Translations under genes and position numbers: made by a program
Notes under the pieces: model-generated
Told to the model about the DNA's origin: nothing
Seen by the model: only the letters and a program-made list of their open reading frames with translations
The model's database searches: none
NCBI RefSeq assembly: GCF_029893635.1
Contig: NZ_JARXYR010000002.1
Span: 1,463,001-1,527,000 of the forward strand
Length of the DNA stretch: 64,000 nucleotides
Source: Variovorax sp. TBS-050B
Lineage (GTDB): Bacteria; Pseudomonadota; Gammaproteobacteria; Burkholderiales; Burkholderiaceae_C
Direction of reading: 5' to 3'
Part shown: positions 43,235 through 52,904 of the stretch, in pieces
How the letters are laid out: each line of letters begins with the position of its first letter
Numbering within the stretch: the first letter of the stretch is position 1

Positions 43235-44176
43235 ATGAACGAGCATGTAGACGCGGTGCTGGCCACCGTGCCCGGGGGCAACCAGGCCGGCAGCGCCGCG
43301 GCGACGGGGGAGGCGAAGCATCCGCTGCTGGCGGCGCTGGGCGAGCGCGTGCGCAACCTGCGCGCGCAGCGCGGCCTCACGCGCAAGGCGGTGGCGGTGG
43401 CGGCCGACGTGTCGGAGCGGCATCTGGCCAACCTCGAGTACGGCATCGGCAACGCCTCGATCCTGGTGCTGCAGCAGGTGGCCGGCGCGCTGCATTGCTC
43501 GCTCGCGGAACTGGTGGGCGACGTGACCACCAGCTCGCCCGAGTGGCTGCTGATCCGCGAGCTGCTCGAGAACCGCTCCGAGGCCGACCTGCGCCGCGCG
43601 CGCATCGCCCTCGGCGAGCTGCTCGGCACCGCCTCGGTCGACCCGGCGCGGCAGCGGCGCATCGCGCTCGTGGGCCTGCGCGGCGCAGGCAAGTCCACGC
43701 TCGGGCAGATGCTGGCCGACGACCTGGAACTGCCCTTCGTCGAGCTGAGCCGCGAGATCGAGAAGCTCGCGGGCTGCAGCGTGCGCGAGATCCACGACCT
43801 CTACGGCACCAATGCCTACCGGCGCTACGAGCGGCGCGCGCTCGAGGAAGCGGTGCAGATCTATGGCGAGGTGGTCATCGCCACGCCCGGCGGCATCGTG
43901 TCCGACCCGGCCACCTTCAACGAGCTGCTCGCGCACTGCACCACCATCTGGCTGCAGGCCTCGCCCGAGGAGCACATGGGCCGCGTGGCCGCGCAGGGCG
44001 ACACCCGCCCGATGGCGGCCAGCAGGGAGGCGATGGAAGACCTGCGGCGCATCCTCAACGGCCGCGCCGCCTTCTATTCGAAGGCCGACCTGTCGGTGGA
44101 CACCAGCGGCAAGAGCCTGGCCCAGAGTTTCCAGGCGCTGCGCGCCGCCGCGCGCCAGGCCATGGGCCTGGGCTGA
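43235..44176 (+). CDS. boxR: BoxR/BzdR-type regulator (HTH plus shikimate-kinase-like domain)
   Basis: A 313-residue fusion protein. An XRE-type helix-turn-helix spans about residues 33-95 (LGERVRNLRAQRGLTRKAVAVAADVSERHLANLEYGIGNAS). The C-terminal half is a shikimate-kinase-like domain with the P-loop GLRGAGKST (147-155), which in BzdR and BoxR of Azoarcus binds benzoyl-CoA as inducer. It is divergent from the ligase operon and directly upstream of boxCBA, with TGCA operators on both sides. Confidence 0.95.
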   Translation: MNEHVDAVLATVPGGNQAGSAAATGEAKHPLLAALGERVRNLRAQRGLTRKAVAVAADVSERHLANLEYGIGNASILVLQQVAGALHCSLAELVGDVTTSSPEWLLIRELLENRSEADLRRARIALGELLGTASVDPARQRRIALVGLRGAGKSTLGQMLADDLELPFVELSREIEKLAGCSVREIHDLYGTNAYRRYERRALEEAVQIYGEVVIATPGGIVSDPATFNELLAHCTTIWLQASPEEHMGRVAAQGDTRPMAASREAMEDLRRILNGRAAFYSKADLSVDTSGKSLAQSFQALRAAARQAMGLG

Positions 44177-44221
44177 ACCCGGCGCCGCGCGTCTTCGATC
44201 CGAAAAAAAGCACAACAGGCA

Positions 44222-44276
44222 TTGACTTGCCTGTTCGTATGCAGCATGATGCATGTCATTGACGCCGGACAATGCA
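44222..44276 (+). promoter_or_regulatory. boxC promoter with TGCA-N6-TGCA operator
   Basis: TTGACT (44222-44227) and CATGAT (44245-44250) are 17 bases apart. TGCA at 44240-44243 and TGCA at 44250-44253 are separated by six bases, the known BoxR/BzdR target, and overlap the -10 element. A third TGCA follows at 44273-44276. Occupancy would block RNA polymerase until benzoyl-CoA releases BoxR. Confidence 0.85.
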
Positions 44277-44319
44277 TTATTCTTCCGGTGCGTATCTGCC
44301 CCCCACAGGAGACCTCCGC

Positions 44320-45996
44320 ATGACCGAGACCACGACCCTCCAGGCGCCGCCGCGCGTCGACTACCGCATCGAACCCTCGCAATACAGGCACTGGAAGCTC
44401 AGCGTCGAGGGCCCGGTCGCGCGCCTCGTGCTCGACATCGCGGAAGACGGCGGCATCCGACCCGGCTACAAGCTCAAGCTCAACAGCTACGACCTGGGCG
44501 TGGACATCGAACTCAACGACGCGCTGAACCGCGTGCGCTTCGAGCATCCCGAGGTGCGCAGCGTGATCGTCACCAGCGGCAAGGACCGCATCTTCTGTTC
44601 GGGCGCCAACATCTTCATGCTCGGCGTGTCGAGCCATGCCTGGAAGGTGAACTTCTGCAAGTTCACCAACGAGACGCGCAATGGCATCGAGGATTCGTCG
44701 AAGCACTCGGGCCTGAAGTTCATCGCGGCCGTCAACGGCGCCTGCGCGGGCGGCGGCTACGAACTCGCGCTCGCCTGCGACGAGATCCTGCTCGTGGACG
44801 ACCGCTCCTCGGCCGTGTCGCTGCCCGAGGTGCCGCTGCTCGGCGTGCTGCCCGGCACCGGCGGCCTCACGCGCGTGACCGACAAGCGCCATGTGCGCCA
44901 TGACCTCGCCGACATCTTCTGCACCAGCGTCGAAGGCGTGCGCGGCCAGCGCGCGGTCGACTGGCGCCTGGTCGACGCGATCGCCAAGCCCGCGCAGTTC
45001 GCCGCCGCCGTGCAGGAACGCGCTGCGCAGCTCGCCGCCGGCAGCGACCGCCCCGCGGGCGGCAAGGGCGTGGCGCTCACGCGCATCGAGCGTGCGGAAA
45101 GCGCGGACGGCATTGCCTATGCGCACGTCAACGTGCAGATCGACCGCAGCAAGCGCACCGCCACCCTCACCGTGAAGGCGCCGAGCGGCGCGCAGCCTGC
45201 GGACGTGGCCGCGATCGAAGCCGCGGGCGCCGCCTGGTGGCCGCTTGCGATGTGCCGCGAACTCGACGACGCGATCCTGCACCTGCGCACCAACGAGCTC
45301 GACATCGGCACCTGGCTGCTCAAGACCGAAGGCGATGCCGAGGCGGTGCTCGCCTCGGACGCCGTGATGCTCGCGAACAAGGACCACTGGCTGGTGCGCG
45401 AAACCATCGGCGCGCTGCGCCGCACGCTGGCGCGCCTCGACGTGTCCTCGCGCAGCCTGTTCGCGCTGGTCGAAGCGGGCTCGTGCTTTGCCGGCACGCT
45501 CGCCGAACTCGCCTTCGCGGCCGACCGCACTTACATGCTCGCGCTGCCCGACGACGCCGCGCGCGCGCCGAAGCTCACGCTGAACGAATTCAACTTCGGC
45601 TTCTTCCCGATGGTCAACGACCAGAGCCGCCTTCAGCGCCGCTTCTACGAAGAGGCCGCGCCGCTCGACGCCGCCCGCGAGGCCGCGGGCAAGCCGCTCG
45701 ATGCCGACGAGGCGCTGCGCCTCGGCCTCGTGACCGCCGCGCCCGACGACATCGACTGGGACGACGAGATCCGCATCGCCATCGAGGAGCGCGCCGCGAT
45801 GTCGCCCGACGCGCTCACCGGCCTCGAAGCCAACCTGCGCTTCGCGAGCCGCGAGAACATGCTGACCCGCATCTTCGGCCGGCTGACCGCCTGGCAGAAC
45901 TGGATCTTCAACCGGCCCAACGCCGTCGGCGAGAAGGGCGCATTGAAGGTCTACGGCACCGGCGAGAAGGCCGGGTTCGATCTGAACCGCGTTTGA
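44320..45996 (+). CDS. boxC: 2,3-epoxybenzoyl-CoA dihydrolase BoxC
   Basis: A 558-residue crotonase-superfamily enzyme that opens the ring of 2,3-epoxybenzoyl-CoA and releases formate, giving 3,4-didehydroadipyl-CoA semialdehyde. The N-terminal domain holds SGKDRIFCSGANIFMLGVSSHAWKVNFCKFTNETRNGIEDSS and the oxyanion block NGACAGGGYELALACDE (about 144-160); a second diverged crotonase half follows. Length fits characterised BoxC. Start has AGGAG nearby. Confidence 0.96.
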   Translation: MTETTTLQAPPRVDYRIEPSQYRHWKLSVEGPVARLVLDIAEDGGIRPGYKLKLNSYDLGVDIELNDALNRVRFEHPEVRSVIVTSGKDRIFCSGANIFMLGVSSHAWKVNFCKFTNETRNGIEDSSKHSGLKFIAAVNGACAGGGYELALACDEILLVDDRSSAVSLPEVPLLGVLPGTGGLTRVTDKRHVRHDLADIFCTSVEGVRGQRAVDWRLVDAIAKPAQFAAAVQERAAQLAAGSDRPAGGKGVALTRIERAESADGIAYAHVNVQIDRSKRTATLTVKAPSGAQPADVAAIEAAGAAWWPLAMCRELDDAILHLRTNELDIGTWLLKTEGDAEAVLASDAVMLANKDHWLVRETIGALRRTLARLDVSSRSLFALVEAGSCFAGTLAELAFAADRTYMLALPDDAARAPKLTLNEFNFGFFPMVNDQSRLQRRFYEEAAPLDAAREAAGKPLDADEALRLGLVTAAPDDIDWDDEIRIAIEERAAMSPDALTGLEANLRFASRENMLTRIFGRLTAWQNWIFNRPNAVGEKGALKVYGTGEKAGFDLNRV

Positions 45997-46004
45997 ACGA
46001 ACAG

Positions 46005-46111
46005 CCGGACGCAGAGGACGCGAAGGTTGCGCGAAGGGCGCGAAAGAAAACCAAAATTTTTTTGAATTCCTTTTGCGTCCTTCGCGCAACCTTCGCGTCC
46101 TTCGCGTCCGG
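46005..46111. repeat. Family A long inverted repeat, copy 2 (boxC/boxB junction)
   Basis: Arms 46005-46046 and 46070-46111, each 42 bases, pair at all but about four positions, with an AT-rich 23-base loop. The left arm differs at only two positions from that of the copy at 7542. It fills the gap between boxC and boxB, so it is transcribed with them. Confidence 0.88.
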
Positions 46112-46150
46112 TTCCCGCATTGACTCCGCCCCGCAACCGAAAGGCCCATC

Positions 46151-47578
46151 ATGAGCACGATCAACTACAGCGAGAAGATCCCCAACAACGTCAACCTCGG
46201 CGAAGACCGCACGCTGCAGCGCGCGCTCGAGGGCTGGCAGCCGAACTTCATCAACTGGTGGGACGACGTCGGCCCCGAGGGCTCGACCAACCACGAGGTC
46301 TACCTGCGCACCGCGGTGAGCGTCGATCCGCAGGGCTGGGCGCAGTTCGGGCACGTGAAGATGCGCGACTACCGCTGGGGCATCTTCCTGAACCCCGGCG
46401 ACGCCGAGCGCAAGATCCACTTCGGCGACCACCTGGGCGAGAAGGCCTGGCAGGACGTGCCCGGCGAGCACCGCGCCAACCTGCGCCGCATCATCGTGAC
46501 GCAGGGCGACACCGAGCCCGCCTCGGTCGAGCAGCAGCGCCACCTGGGCCTGACCGCGCCGTCGATGTACGACCTGCGCAACCTGTTCCAGATCAACGTG
46601 GAAGAAGGCCGCCACCTGTGGGCCATGGTCTACCTGCTGCACAAGCACTTCGGCCGCGACGGCCGCGAAGAGGCCGAGGCGCTGCTGCAGCGCACCTCGG
46701 GCGACCAGGACAACCCGCGCATCCTCGGTGCCTTTAACGAGCGCACGCCCGACTGGCTCGCGTTCTTCATGTTCACCTACTTCACCGACCGCGACGGCAA
46801 GTTCCAGCTGTCGGCGCTGGCCGAGAGCGCCTTCGATCCGCTCGCGCGCACCACCAAGTTCATGCTCACGGAGGAAGCGCACCACATGTTCGTGGGCGAG
46901 AGCGGCGTCTCGCGCGTGCTCACGCGCACCGCGCAGGTGATGAACGAGCTCAAGACCGACGATCCGCAGAAGGTGCGCGCCGCCGGCGCGATCGACCTCG
47001 GCACGATCCAGCGCTACCTGAACTTCCACTACAGCGTGACCATCGACCTGTTCGGCGCCGACCAGTCGAGCAACGCCGCCATCTTCTACAGCTCGGGCCT
47101 CAAGGGCCGCTACGAGGAAGGCAAGCGCACCGACGACCACGTGCTCAAGGGCCAGACCTACAAGGTGCTCGAAGTGAAGGACGGCCAGCTCGTCGAGAAG
47201 GACGTGCCGATGCTCAACGCGCTCAACGAAGTGCTGCGCGACGACTTCATCAAGGACTCGGTGGCCGGCGTCGGCCGCTGGAACAAGGTGCTCGAGAAGG
47301 CCGGCATCCCCACGCGCCTCGTCGTGCCGCACAAGGCCTTCAACCGCCAGATCGGCGCGCTCGCGGGCATCAAGATGTCGCCCGAGGGCCGCGTGGTCAA
47401 CGAGGCCGAATGGGCCGCCAAGCGCGACGAGTGGCTGCCGAGCGCAGAGGACTTCGCTTTCGTGGCATCGTTGATGGGCCGCGTGGTCGAGCCGGGCAAG
47501 TTCGCCAACTGGATCGCGCCGCCGGTGATGGGCATCAACCGTCAGCCCGTTGATTTCGAGTACGTGCGTTTCGGATGA
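46151..47578 (+). CDS. boxB: Benzoyl-CoA 2,3-epoxidase oxygenase component BoxB
   Basis: A 475-residue di-iron protein that, with BoxA, inserts oxygen into benzoyl-CoA to form the 2,3-epoxide. The metal-binding helices include ERHLWAMVYLLHKHFG-type (here EEGRHLWAMVYLLHKHF near 150-165) and LTEEAHHMFVGESG (about 239-252). Length and the NYSEKIPNNVNLGEDRTLQRALEGWQPNFINWW opening are as in characterised BoxB. Confidence 0.96.
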   Translation: MSTINYSEKIPNNVNLGEDRTLQRALEGWQPNFINWWDDVGPEGSTNHEVYLRTAVSVDPQGWAQFGHVKMRDYRWGIFLNPGDAERKIHFGDHLGEKAWQDVPGEHRANLRRIIVTQGDTEPASVEQQRHLGLTAPSMYDLRNLFQINVEEGRHLWAMVYLLHKHFGRDGREEAEALLQRTSGDQDNPRILGAFNERTPDWLAFFMFTYFTDRDGKFQLSALAESAFDPLARTTKFMLTEEAHHMFVGESGVSRVLTRTAQVMNELKTDDPQKVRAAGAIDLGTIQRYLNFHYSVTIDLFGADQSSNAAIFYSSGLKGRYEEGKRTDDHVLKGQTYKVLEVKDGQLVEKDVPMLNALNEVLRDDFIKDSVAGVGRWNKVLEKAGIPTRLVVPHKAFNRQIGALAGIKMSPEGRVVNEAEWAAKRDEWLPSAEDFAFVASLMGRVVEPGKFANWIAPPVMGINRQPVDFEYVRFG

Positions 47579-47588
47579 GGTAGGTATT

Positions 47589-47685
47589 GCTCCTTCCCCC
47601 GCTGGGGGAAGGCGGGGATGGGGGCATGCAGCGCGACCACGACAAGCGCCGCATCCCCACCCAACCCTCCCCAGAGGGGGAGGGC
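47589..47685. repeat. Family B palindromic repeat, copy 3 (boxB/boxA junction)
   Basis: Same plan as copies at 35112 and 39315: CTTCCCCCGCTGGGGGAAG, GGGGATGGGGG, centre, CCCCAC and a right hairpin CCCTCCCC-AGA-GGGGAGGG that is slightly diverged. Lies in the transcribed spacer ahead of boxA. Confidence 0.85.
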
Positions 47686-47699
47686 TCTAGGAGAACAAC

Positions 47700-48986
47700 A
47701 TGGACATGGCCGTTGAAGCCGGGGTCATCAAGCAGCACCTGATCGACCCCGAGATCTGCATCCGCTGCAACACCTGCGAGGCGACCTGCCCCGTCAACGC
47801 GATCACGCACGACGACAACAACTATGTCGTGCGCGCCGACGTCTGCAACGGCTGCATGGCCTGCATCTCGCCGTGCCCCACGGGCTCGATCGACAACTGG
47901 CGCACGGTGCCGGTCGCGCGCGCCTATTCGATCGAGGCGCAGTTCGGCTGGGAGTCGCTGCCGGCCGAGCTCTCGCCCGAGGAGCTCGCCGCCGCCGGCG
48001 TGGCCGCCGATGCACCCGAGACGGCCGAGGCCGCGCCCGCGCCCGCGCCGTCGGCCCAGGCCGCGGTCGAATCGCTCGAGCCGGTGTTCCATTCCGCGCA
48101 GTACGGCGCCACCGTGCCGCCGTGGTCGGCGGCGCACGCGTACACCAACCTCTTTCCGCCGAAGAGCCCGACCACCGCCACCGTGGTCGGCAACTTCAAC
48201 TGCACCGAGGCCGGCTTCGACAGCGAGACGCACCACATCGTGCTCGACTTCGGCGTGGTGCCGTTCCCGGTGCTCGAGGGCCAGTCGATCGGCATCATCC
48301 CGCCGGGCACCGACGCGCTCGGCAAGCGCCACCATGCGCGCCAGTATTCGGTGGCCAGCCCGCGCAACGGCGAGCGCCCCGGCTACAACAACGTCTCGCT
48401 CACGGTGAAGCGCGTGACCGAGGACCACCAGGGCCATCCCGTGCGCGGCATCGCCTCCAACTACGTCTGCGACCTCCAGGTCGGCGACACCGTGCAGGTG
48501 GTCGGCCCCTTCGGCGCCTCGTTCCTGATGCCGAACCATCCGAAGTCGCACATCGTGATGATCTGCACCGGCACCGGCAGCGCGCCCATGCGTGCCATGA
48601 CCGAATGGCGCCGGCGCCTGCGCAAGAGCGGCAAGTTCGAGGGCGGCAAGCTGATGCTGTTCTTCGGTGCGCGCACGCAGCAGGAGCTGCCGTACTTCGG
48701 CCCGCTGCAGTCGCTGCCGAAGGACTTCATCGACATCAACCTCGCGTTCTCGCGCACCCCGGGCCAGCCCAAGCGCTACGTGCAGGACCTGATGCGCGAA
48801 CGCGCGGCCGATCTCGCGGCGCTGCTCAAGGACGGCGCGAGCCACTTCTACGTCTGCGGCCTCAAGAGCATGGAAGAGGGCGTGGTGCTCGCGCTGCGCG
48901 ACATCGCGAAGGATGCGGGGCTCGACTGGGACACCGTCGGCGCCGCCTTGAAGCGCGAAGGCCGGCTGCACCTCGAAACTTACTAG
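47700..48986 (+). CDS. boxA: Benzoyl-CoA epoxidase reductase component BoxA
   Basis: A 428-residue NADPH-dependent iron-sulfur flavoprotein that delivers electrons to BoxB. Two 4Fe-4S motifs are at residues 20-31 ([12 protein letters not shown]) and 49-60 ([12 protein letters not shown]). An Ala/Pro linker joins them to a ferredoxin-NADP reductase-like part with RQYSVASP (FAD) and [12 protein letters not shown] (NADPH). TAGGAG sits six bases before the ATG. The stop codon lies in the first bases of a MITE-like element. Confidence 0.96.
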   Translation: MDMAVEAGVIKQHLIDPEICIRCNTCEATCPVNAITHDDNNYVVRADVCNGCMACISPCPTGSIDNWRTVPVARAYSIEAQFGWESLPAELSPEELAAAGVAADAPETAEAAPAPAPSAQAAVESLEPVFHSAQYGATVPPWSAAHAYTNLFPPKSPTTATVVGNFNCTEAGFDSETHHIVLDFGVVPFPVLEGQSIGIIPPGTDALGKRHHARQYSVASPRNGERPGYNNVSLTVKRVTEDHQGHPVRGIASNYVCDLQVGDTVQVVGPFGASFLMPNHPKSHIVMICTGTGSAPMRAMTEWRRRLRKSGKFEGGKLMLFFGARTQQELPYFGPLQSLPKDFIDINLAFSRTPGQPKRYVQDLMRERAADLAALLKDGASHFYVCGLKSMEEGVVLALRDIAKDAGLDWDTVGAALKREGRLHLETY

Positions 48987-49252
48987 GGCCTGTTCACGCT
49001 ATGCAAGGGGTCGCGAAGGTCATCACAGCCCGCCCATCAAGGCGCGCGACGCCGTGCGGGCGTCCGCCCGCACAAGGAGCGCAACGCCGAGGGGCGGGCT
49101 GTGATGAGCTTCCCTCCGGGTTGCCCCGCCAAGGGGCCGTCTGCGGCGTTGCCCGCGCTTGCAAGGCGCGAGCCTTGCTGCGCACGGGCGCCTTGCATCC
49201 AGCCCCTTGGCGGGGCAACGCGATCCCCTTGCATAGCGTGAACAGGCCCTAG
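48983..49252. mobile_element. 270-bp MITE-like element with 28-bp terminal inverted repeats
   Basis: The ends 48983-49010 and 49225-49252 are perfect 28-base inverted repeats (starting CTAGGGCCTGTTCACG). Inside are a perfect 14-base pair (49021-49034 with 49093-49106) and a perfect 18-base pair (49120-49137 with 49202-49219), each enclosing a further hairpin. No transposase is encoded. The repeats begin and end at TA/CTAG, compatible with insertion at TA. It lies between boxA and the maoC-like gene and supplies the boxA stop codon. Confidence 0.85.
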
Positions 49253-49262
49253 ACTGCGGCGG

Positions 49263-49709
49263 ATGAGGTTCGCCGAGTTCCATCCCGGGCAGGTCATCGA
49301 GGCCGGGCCCTACGTGCTGAGCGAGGAGGAGCTCGTCCGCTTTGCAAAGGACTACGACCCCCAGTGGTTCCACACCGACGCCGAGGCCGCGGCCGGCAGT
49401 GCCTTCGGCGGGCTGATCGCGAGCGGCTGGCACACCTGTGCGATCGCGATGCGGCTGGTCGTCGCGGCCGCGCTCGAAGGCTCGGAGTCCTTCGCCTCGC
49501 CCGGCATCGAACGCGTGCGCTGGCCCAGTCCGGTGCGGCCGGGCGATGCCTTGCGGCTGGTGGCCGACGTGATCGAGGTCCGGCGCTCCGGGAAGCGGCC
49601 CACGCTCGGCATCCTGCTGTGGCGCTGGCGGCTCTTCAACCAGCGCGACCAGATGGTGCTCGACGCGGAAGTGACGAGCCTCTTCAGGCTCGAAGCAGCC
49701 GCGAACTGA
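49263..49709 (+). CDS. MaoC-family hotdog dehydratase
   Basis: A 148-residue MaoC/R-specific hydratase-like protein. The hydratase motif is FAKDYDPQWFHTDAEAAAGSAFGGLIASGWHT (about residues 28-58), with the catalytic Asp and His. Such enzymes hydrate enoyl-CoAs. Position after boxA suggests a step in the lower benzoyl-CoA route or an accessory role, but the intervening element may separate its transcription. Confidence 0.85.
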   Translation: MRFAEFHPGQVIEAGPYVLSEEELVRFAKDYDPQWFHTDAEAAAGSAFGGLIASGWHTCAIAMRLVVAAALEGSESFASPGIERVRWPSPVRPGDALRLVADVIEVRRSGKRPTLGILLWRWRLFNQRDQMVLDAEVTSLFRLEAAAN

Positions 49710-49726
49710 GCACAAAAAACGGAAAA

Positions 49727-49755
49727 AGCCCGCAATGCGCCAGGCATTGCGGGCT
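49727..49755 (-). terminator. Strong bidirectional terminator
   Basis: AGCCCGCAATGC (49727-49738) pairs perfectly with GCATTGCGGGCT (49744-49755) around GCCAG. On the minus strand it is followed by two T runs (complement of the A runs at 49713-49719 and 49723-49727), ideal for ending the secreted protein gene at 49777; it can also end the maoC-like transcript. Confidence 0.9.
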
Positions 49756-49776
49756 TCGGCGAAAGCCGGCCCCGGC

Positions 49777-50304
49777 TTACTTCTTGATCTCGACCCCGCC
49801 CGAGCCCTGGGCCTTGCCGCCGGCCTTCGCGCCGACCGCGGGTGCCTTCACCGCCCCGCCCGCGGAACCGACGGCGCCGGTCGCACCGTTGAGCGTGCCG
49901 CCCACGGTGTTGGTCACGCCGCCCGCGGCATTGGTGGCGCCGCCGACCGCCTGGGTCGCACCACCGACCGCGCCGGTGGCCGTGTTCGCCACGCCGCCCA
50001 CGGCGCCGGTCGCGCCGTTCACGGTGTTGGTGGCGCCGCCGAGCACGCCGCCGACGGCATTGCCCACGCCGCCGACCGCATTGCCGGTCGCATCGGTGGC
50101 CGCGGCGCCCGCGGTCGTGCCGCCGCGCGCATGGGTGCCCGCCGCGGTGCTGCCCTGGCGGGTGCCGGCGCTGCCCGCGGCATTCACGTCGGCGTTGACG
50201 CCGACGCCGACGCCGACCCCTTGCGCCTGGGCGAAGCCGCCCGCGGCAAGAAGGCCGGCGAGCAGGGCGCCGAGAACGATGGTCTTGTTGTGTTGCTGCT
50301 TCAT
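49777..50304 (-). CDS. Secreted Gly/Ala-rich repeat protein
   Basis: A 175-residue protein with a signal peptide (about residues 1-28, LLAAGGFAQAQ). Residues 70-155 consist of about eleven tandem units of seven residues built on xNAVGGV, TGAVGGV and TNTVGG. A Lys-containing end (SGGVEIKK) follows. Such low-complexity repeats suggest an extended or amyloid-like surface/periplasmic protein, but I know no characterised homologue. AAAGGA precedes the ATG at 50304. Strong terminator follows. Confidence 0.7.
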   Translation of the reverse strand: MKQQHNKTIVLGALLAGLLAAGGFAQAQGVGVGVGVNADVNAAGSAGTRQGSTAAGTHARGGTTAGAAATDATGNAVGGVGNAVGGVLGGATNTVNGATGAVGGVANTATGAVGGATQAVGGATNAAGGVTNTVGGTLNGATGAVGSAGGAVKAPAVGAKAGGKAQGSGGVEIKK

Positions 50305-50473
50305 GGGTGACGATTCCTTTCGTAGTTGTGGAAGAACCGACCGCTTGCTCGATCGATTCGGTTGCCACCTTCGCCACAGCCGCATTTGTCGCCATGTGCG
50401 CCGTCGGCGCTCATCCGTGTGGGAACCGGCCGTCGGCGGAAACGGGGCGTCGAACGTTAAGCCCGCCGCCGCA

Positions 50474-51502
50474 TCAAGGCCGCAGATGCATGCGGAAGAA
50501 CGCCGTTGTCTTCCTGTTCACGTCTGGTAACACCGTGTGGCGGTCGAAGCCGGGCGGGTCGTCGAGCAGTTCGCCGACCAGGCCCGTCAGCCCCGGCGGT
50601 GGCGGCGACAGCAGTGCGCCATGTCCCGCGGCGGGCATCTCGGCCAGCAGTTCGCAGCGCGGGAGGCACGCGGCCAGCACCCGGTCGCTGTGGAAGCGCG
50701 GAATCAGCCAGCGGTCCGCCGGCGCGGTGATGAGCGCCAGCGGCACGCGCGGCGTGGCCAGCGACGCCATGTCGAAGTCGGCCGCCGAGGGCACGCCCGC
50801 CACCACGGCGGCGATGCGCGGATCGTGGTGCGCGCGCGGCGTGTCGTCGCCGAAGCGGCGGCGGATCACGAACAGGGCTGCCCATTGCCGGATGGGGTCG
50901 AGCCAGCTGCCGGTCAGCCGCGTGATCAACCCCACGCAGGATTGGAAGTCTTCCACCAGGTGGGCTTCGCAGTGGCGCATGAAGCCGGCCGGCGACCAGC
51001 GGCCGCCGGCGAGGCTCAGCGCCGTGTGGCCGCCGGCCGACATGCCGTACATGCCGACCCGGTCGAGCGCGAGCAGCGGCGCGAAGCGCGCATCGCCCGC
51101 CACCGCGTCGATCGCGCGCGACACCTCGGCCGGCCGCAGGGTCCAGCTGTCGGGCCCGGGGTTGCTGCCGTCGCGCTGGTTGTCGGCGCGGTGCTCGGGC
51201 ATCGCGACGACGAAGCCCGCCGCCACCAGCTCGCGCGCCAGATCCGCATGCACCCAGGGCGCGCCGCCCGATCCGTGCGAGACCACGACCAGGCGGCCGT
51301 TGCCGCGCACCGGTGCCGCCTGCGGCGCGGCCTGCAGCGTGAAGGGCCCGCGCCGGACCGGCTCGGCGGCAGCGTCGGACGGATAGAAGAGGGTCACCGG
51401 TCCGTCGCCGGCCACGCCCGGCAGCTGGGTCAGGCCCATGGCGGCGCCGGCCGGGCCGGCGATCAGCAGCGCCAGCCACCCGAAGAAAAGACAGACTCGC
51501 AT
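50474..51502 (-). CDS. Secreted alpha/beta hydrolase (dienelactone-hydrolase-like)
   Basis: A 342-residue protein with a signal peptide (about 1-20). VVVSHGSGGAPWVH (about 73-86) is the oxyanion loop, the nucleophile is Ser in YGMSAGGH (about 151-158), acidic residue near ITAPADRW and His in AGHGALLS. It resembles predicted dienelactone hydrolases and platelet-activating-factor acetylhydrolase-like proteins. Exported, so it likely acts on extracellular or periplasmic esters. Downstream of, and in the same direction as, the AraC gene. Confidence 0.8.
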   Translation of the reverse strand: MRVCLFFGWLALLIAGPAGAAMGLTQLPGVAGDGPVTLFYPSDAAAEPVRRGPFTLQAAPQAAPVRGNGRLVVVSHGSGGAPWVHADLARELVAAGFVVAMPEHRADNQRDGSNPGPDSWTLRPAEVSRAIDAVAGDARFAPLLALDRVGMYGMSAGGHTALSLAGGRWSPAGFMRHCEAHLVEDFQSCVGLITRLTGSWLDPIRQWAALFVIRRRFGDDTPRAHHDPRIAAVVAGVPSAADFDMASLATPRVPLALITAPADRWLIPRFHSDRVLAACLPRCELLAEMPAAGHGALLSPPPPGLTGLVGELLDDPPGFDRHTVLPDVNRKTTAFFRMHLRP

Positions 51503-51622
51503 CGCATCGAACTCCTTGCATGTGCACGCCGCGGGCGGTTGCCCGTGGCAGGCCGCACGATGCCGCGGGCCGCGCGCCGCGTCTTGCCGAAATCTTCGAA
51601 AACGGCGTTCGGCCAGCCGATT

Positions 51623-52783
<1,161 letters not shown>

Positions 52784-52875
52784 GCGGTCGACGGCGAGCG
52801 CGCGACGATAACAGGCAAAGGCGCCGACGACCGCGTCGGGCGCAGGGTCAAGACGGACCCGTCCGGCAATCCGAT

Positions 52876-52904
52876 TTTCACGCAACTAATAATGTTGCAT
52901 GAAA
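52876..52904 (+). promoter_or_regulatory. Rrf2-type operator overlapping promoter and start codon
   Basis: TTTCACGCAAC (52876-52886) and GTTGCATGAAA (52894-52904) pair at ten of eleven positions with TAATAAT between them. The right arm contains the ATG of the Rrf2 gene at 52899, and TAATAA at 52887-52892 could be the -10 element. This predicts tight autorepression and a leaderless or near-leaderless message. Confidence 0.75.

Noticed and set aside
48983..49252. Possible CRISPR or phage attachment site after boxA
   Set aside because: The repeats are inverted and nested, not direct and regularly spaced; there is no tRNA end or integrase.
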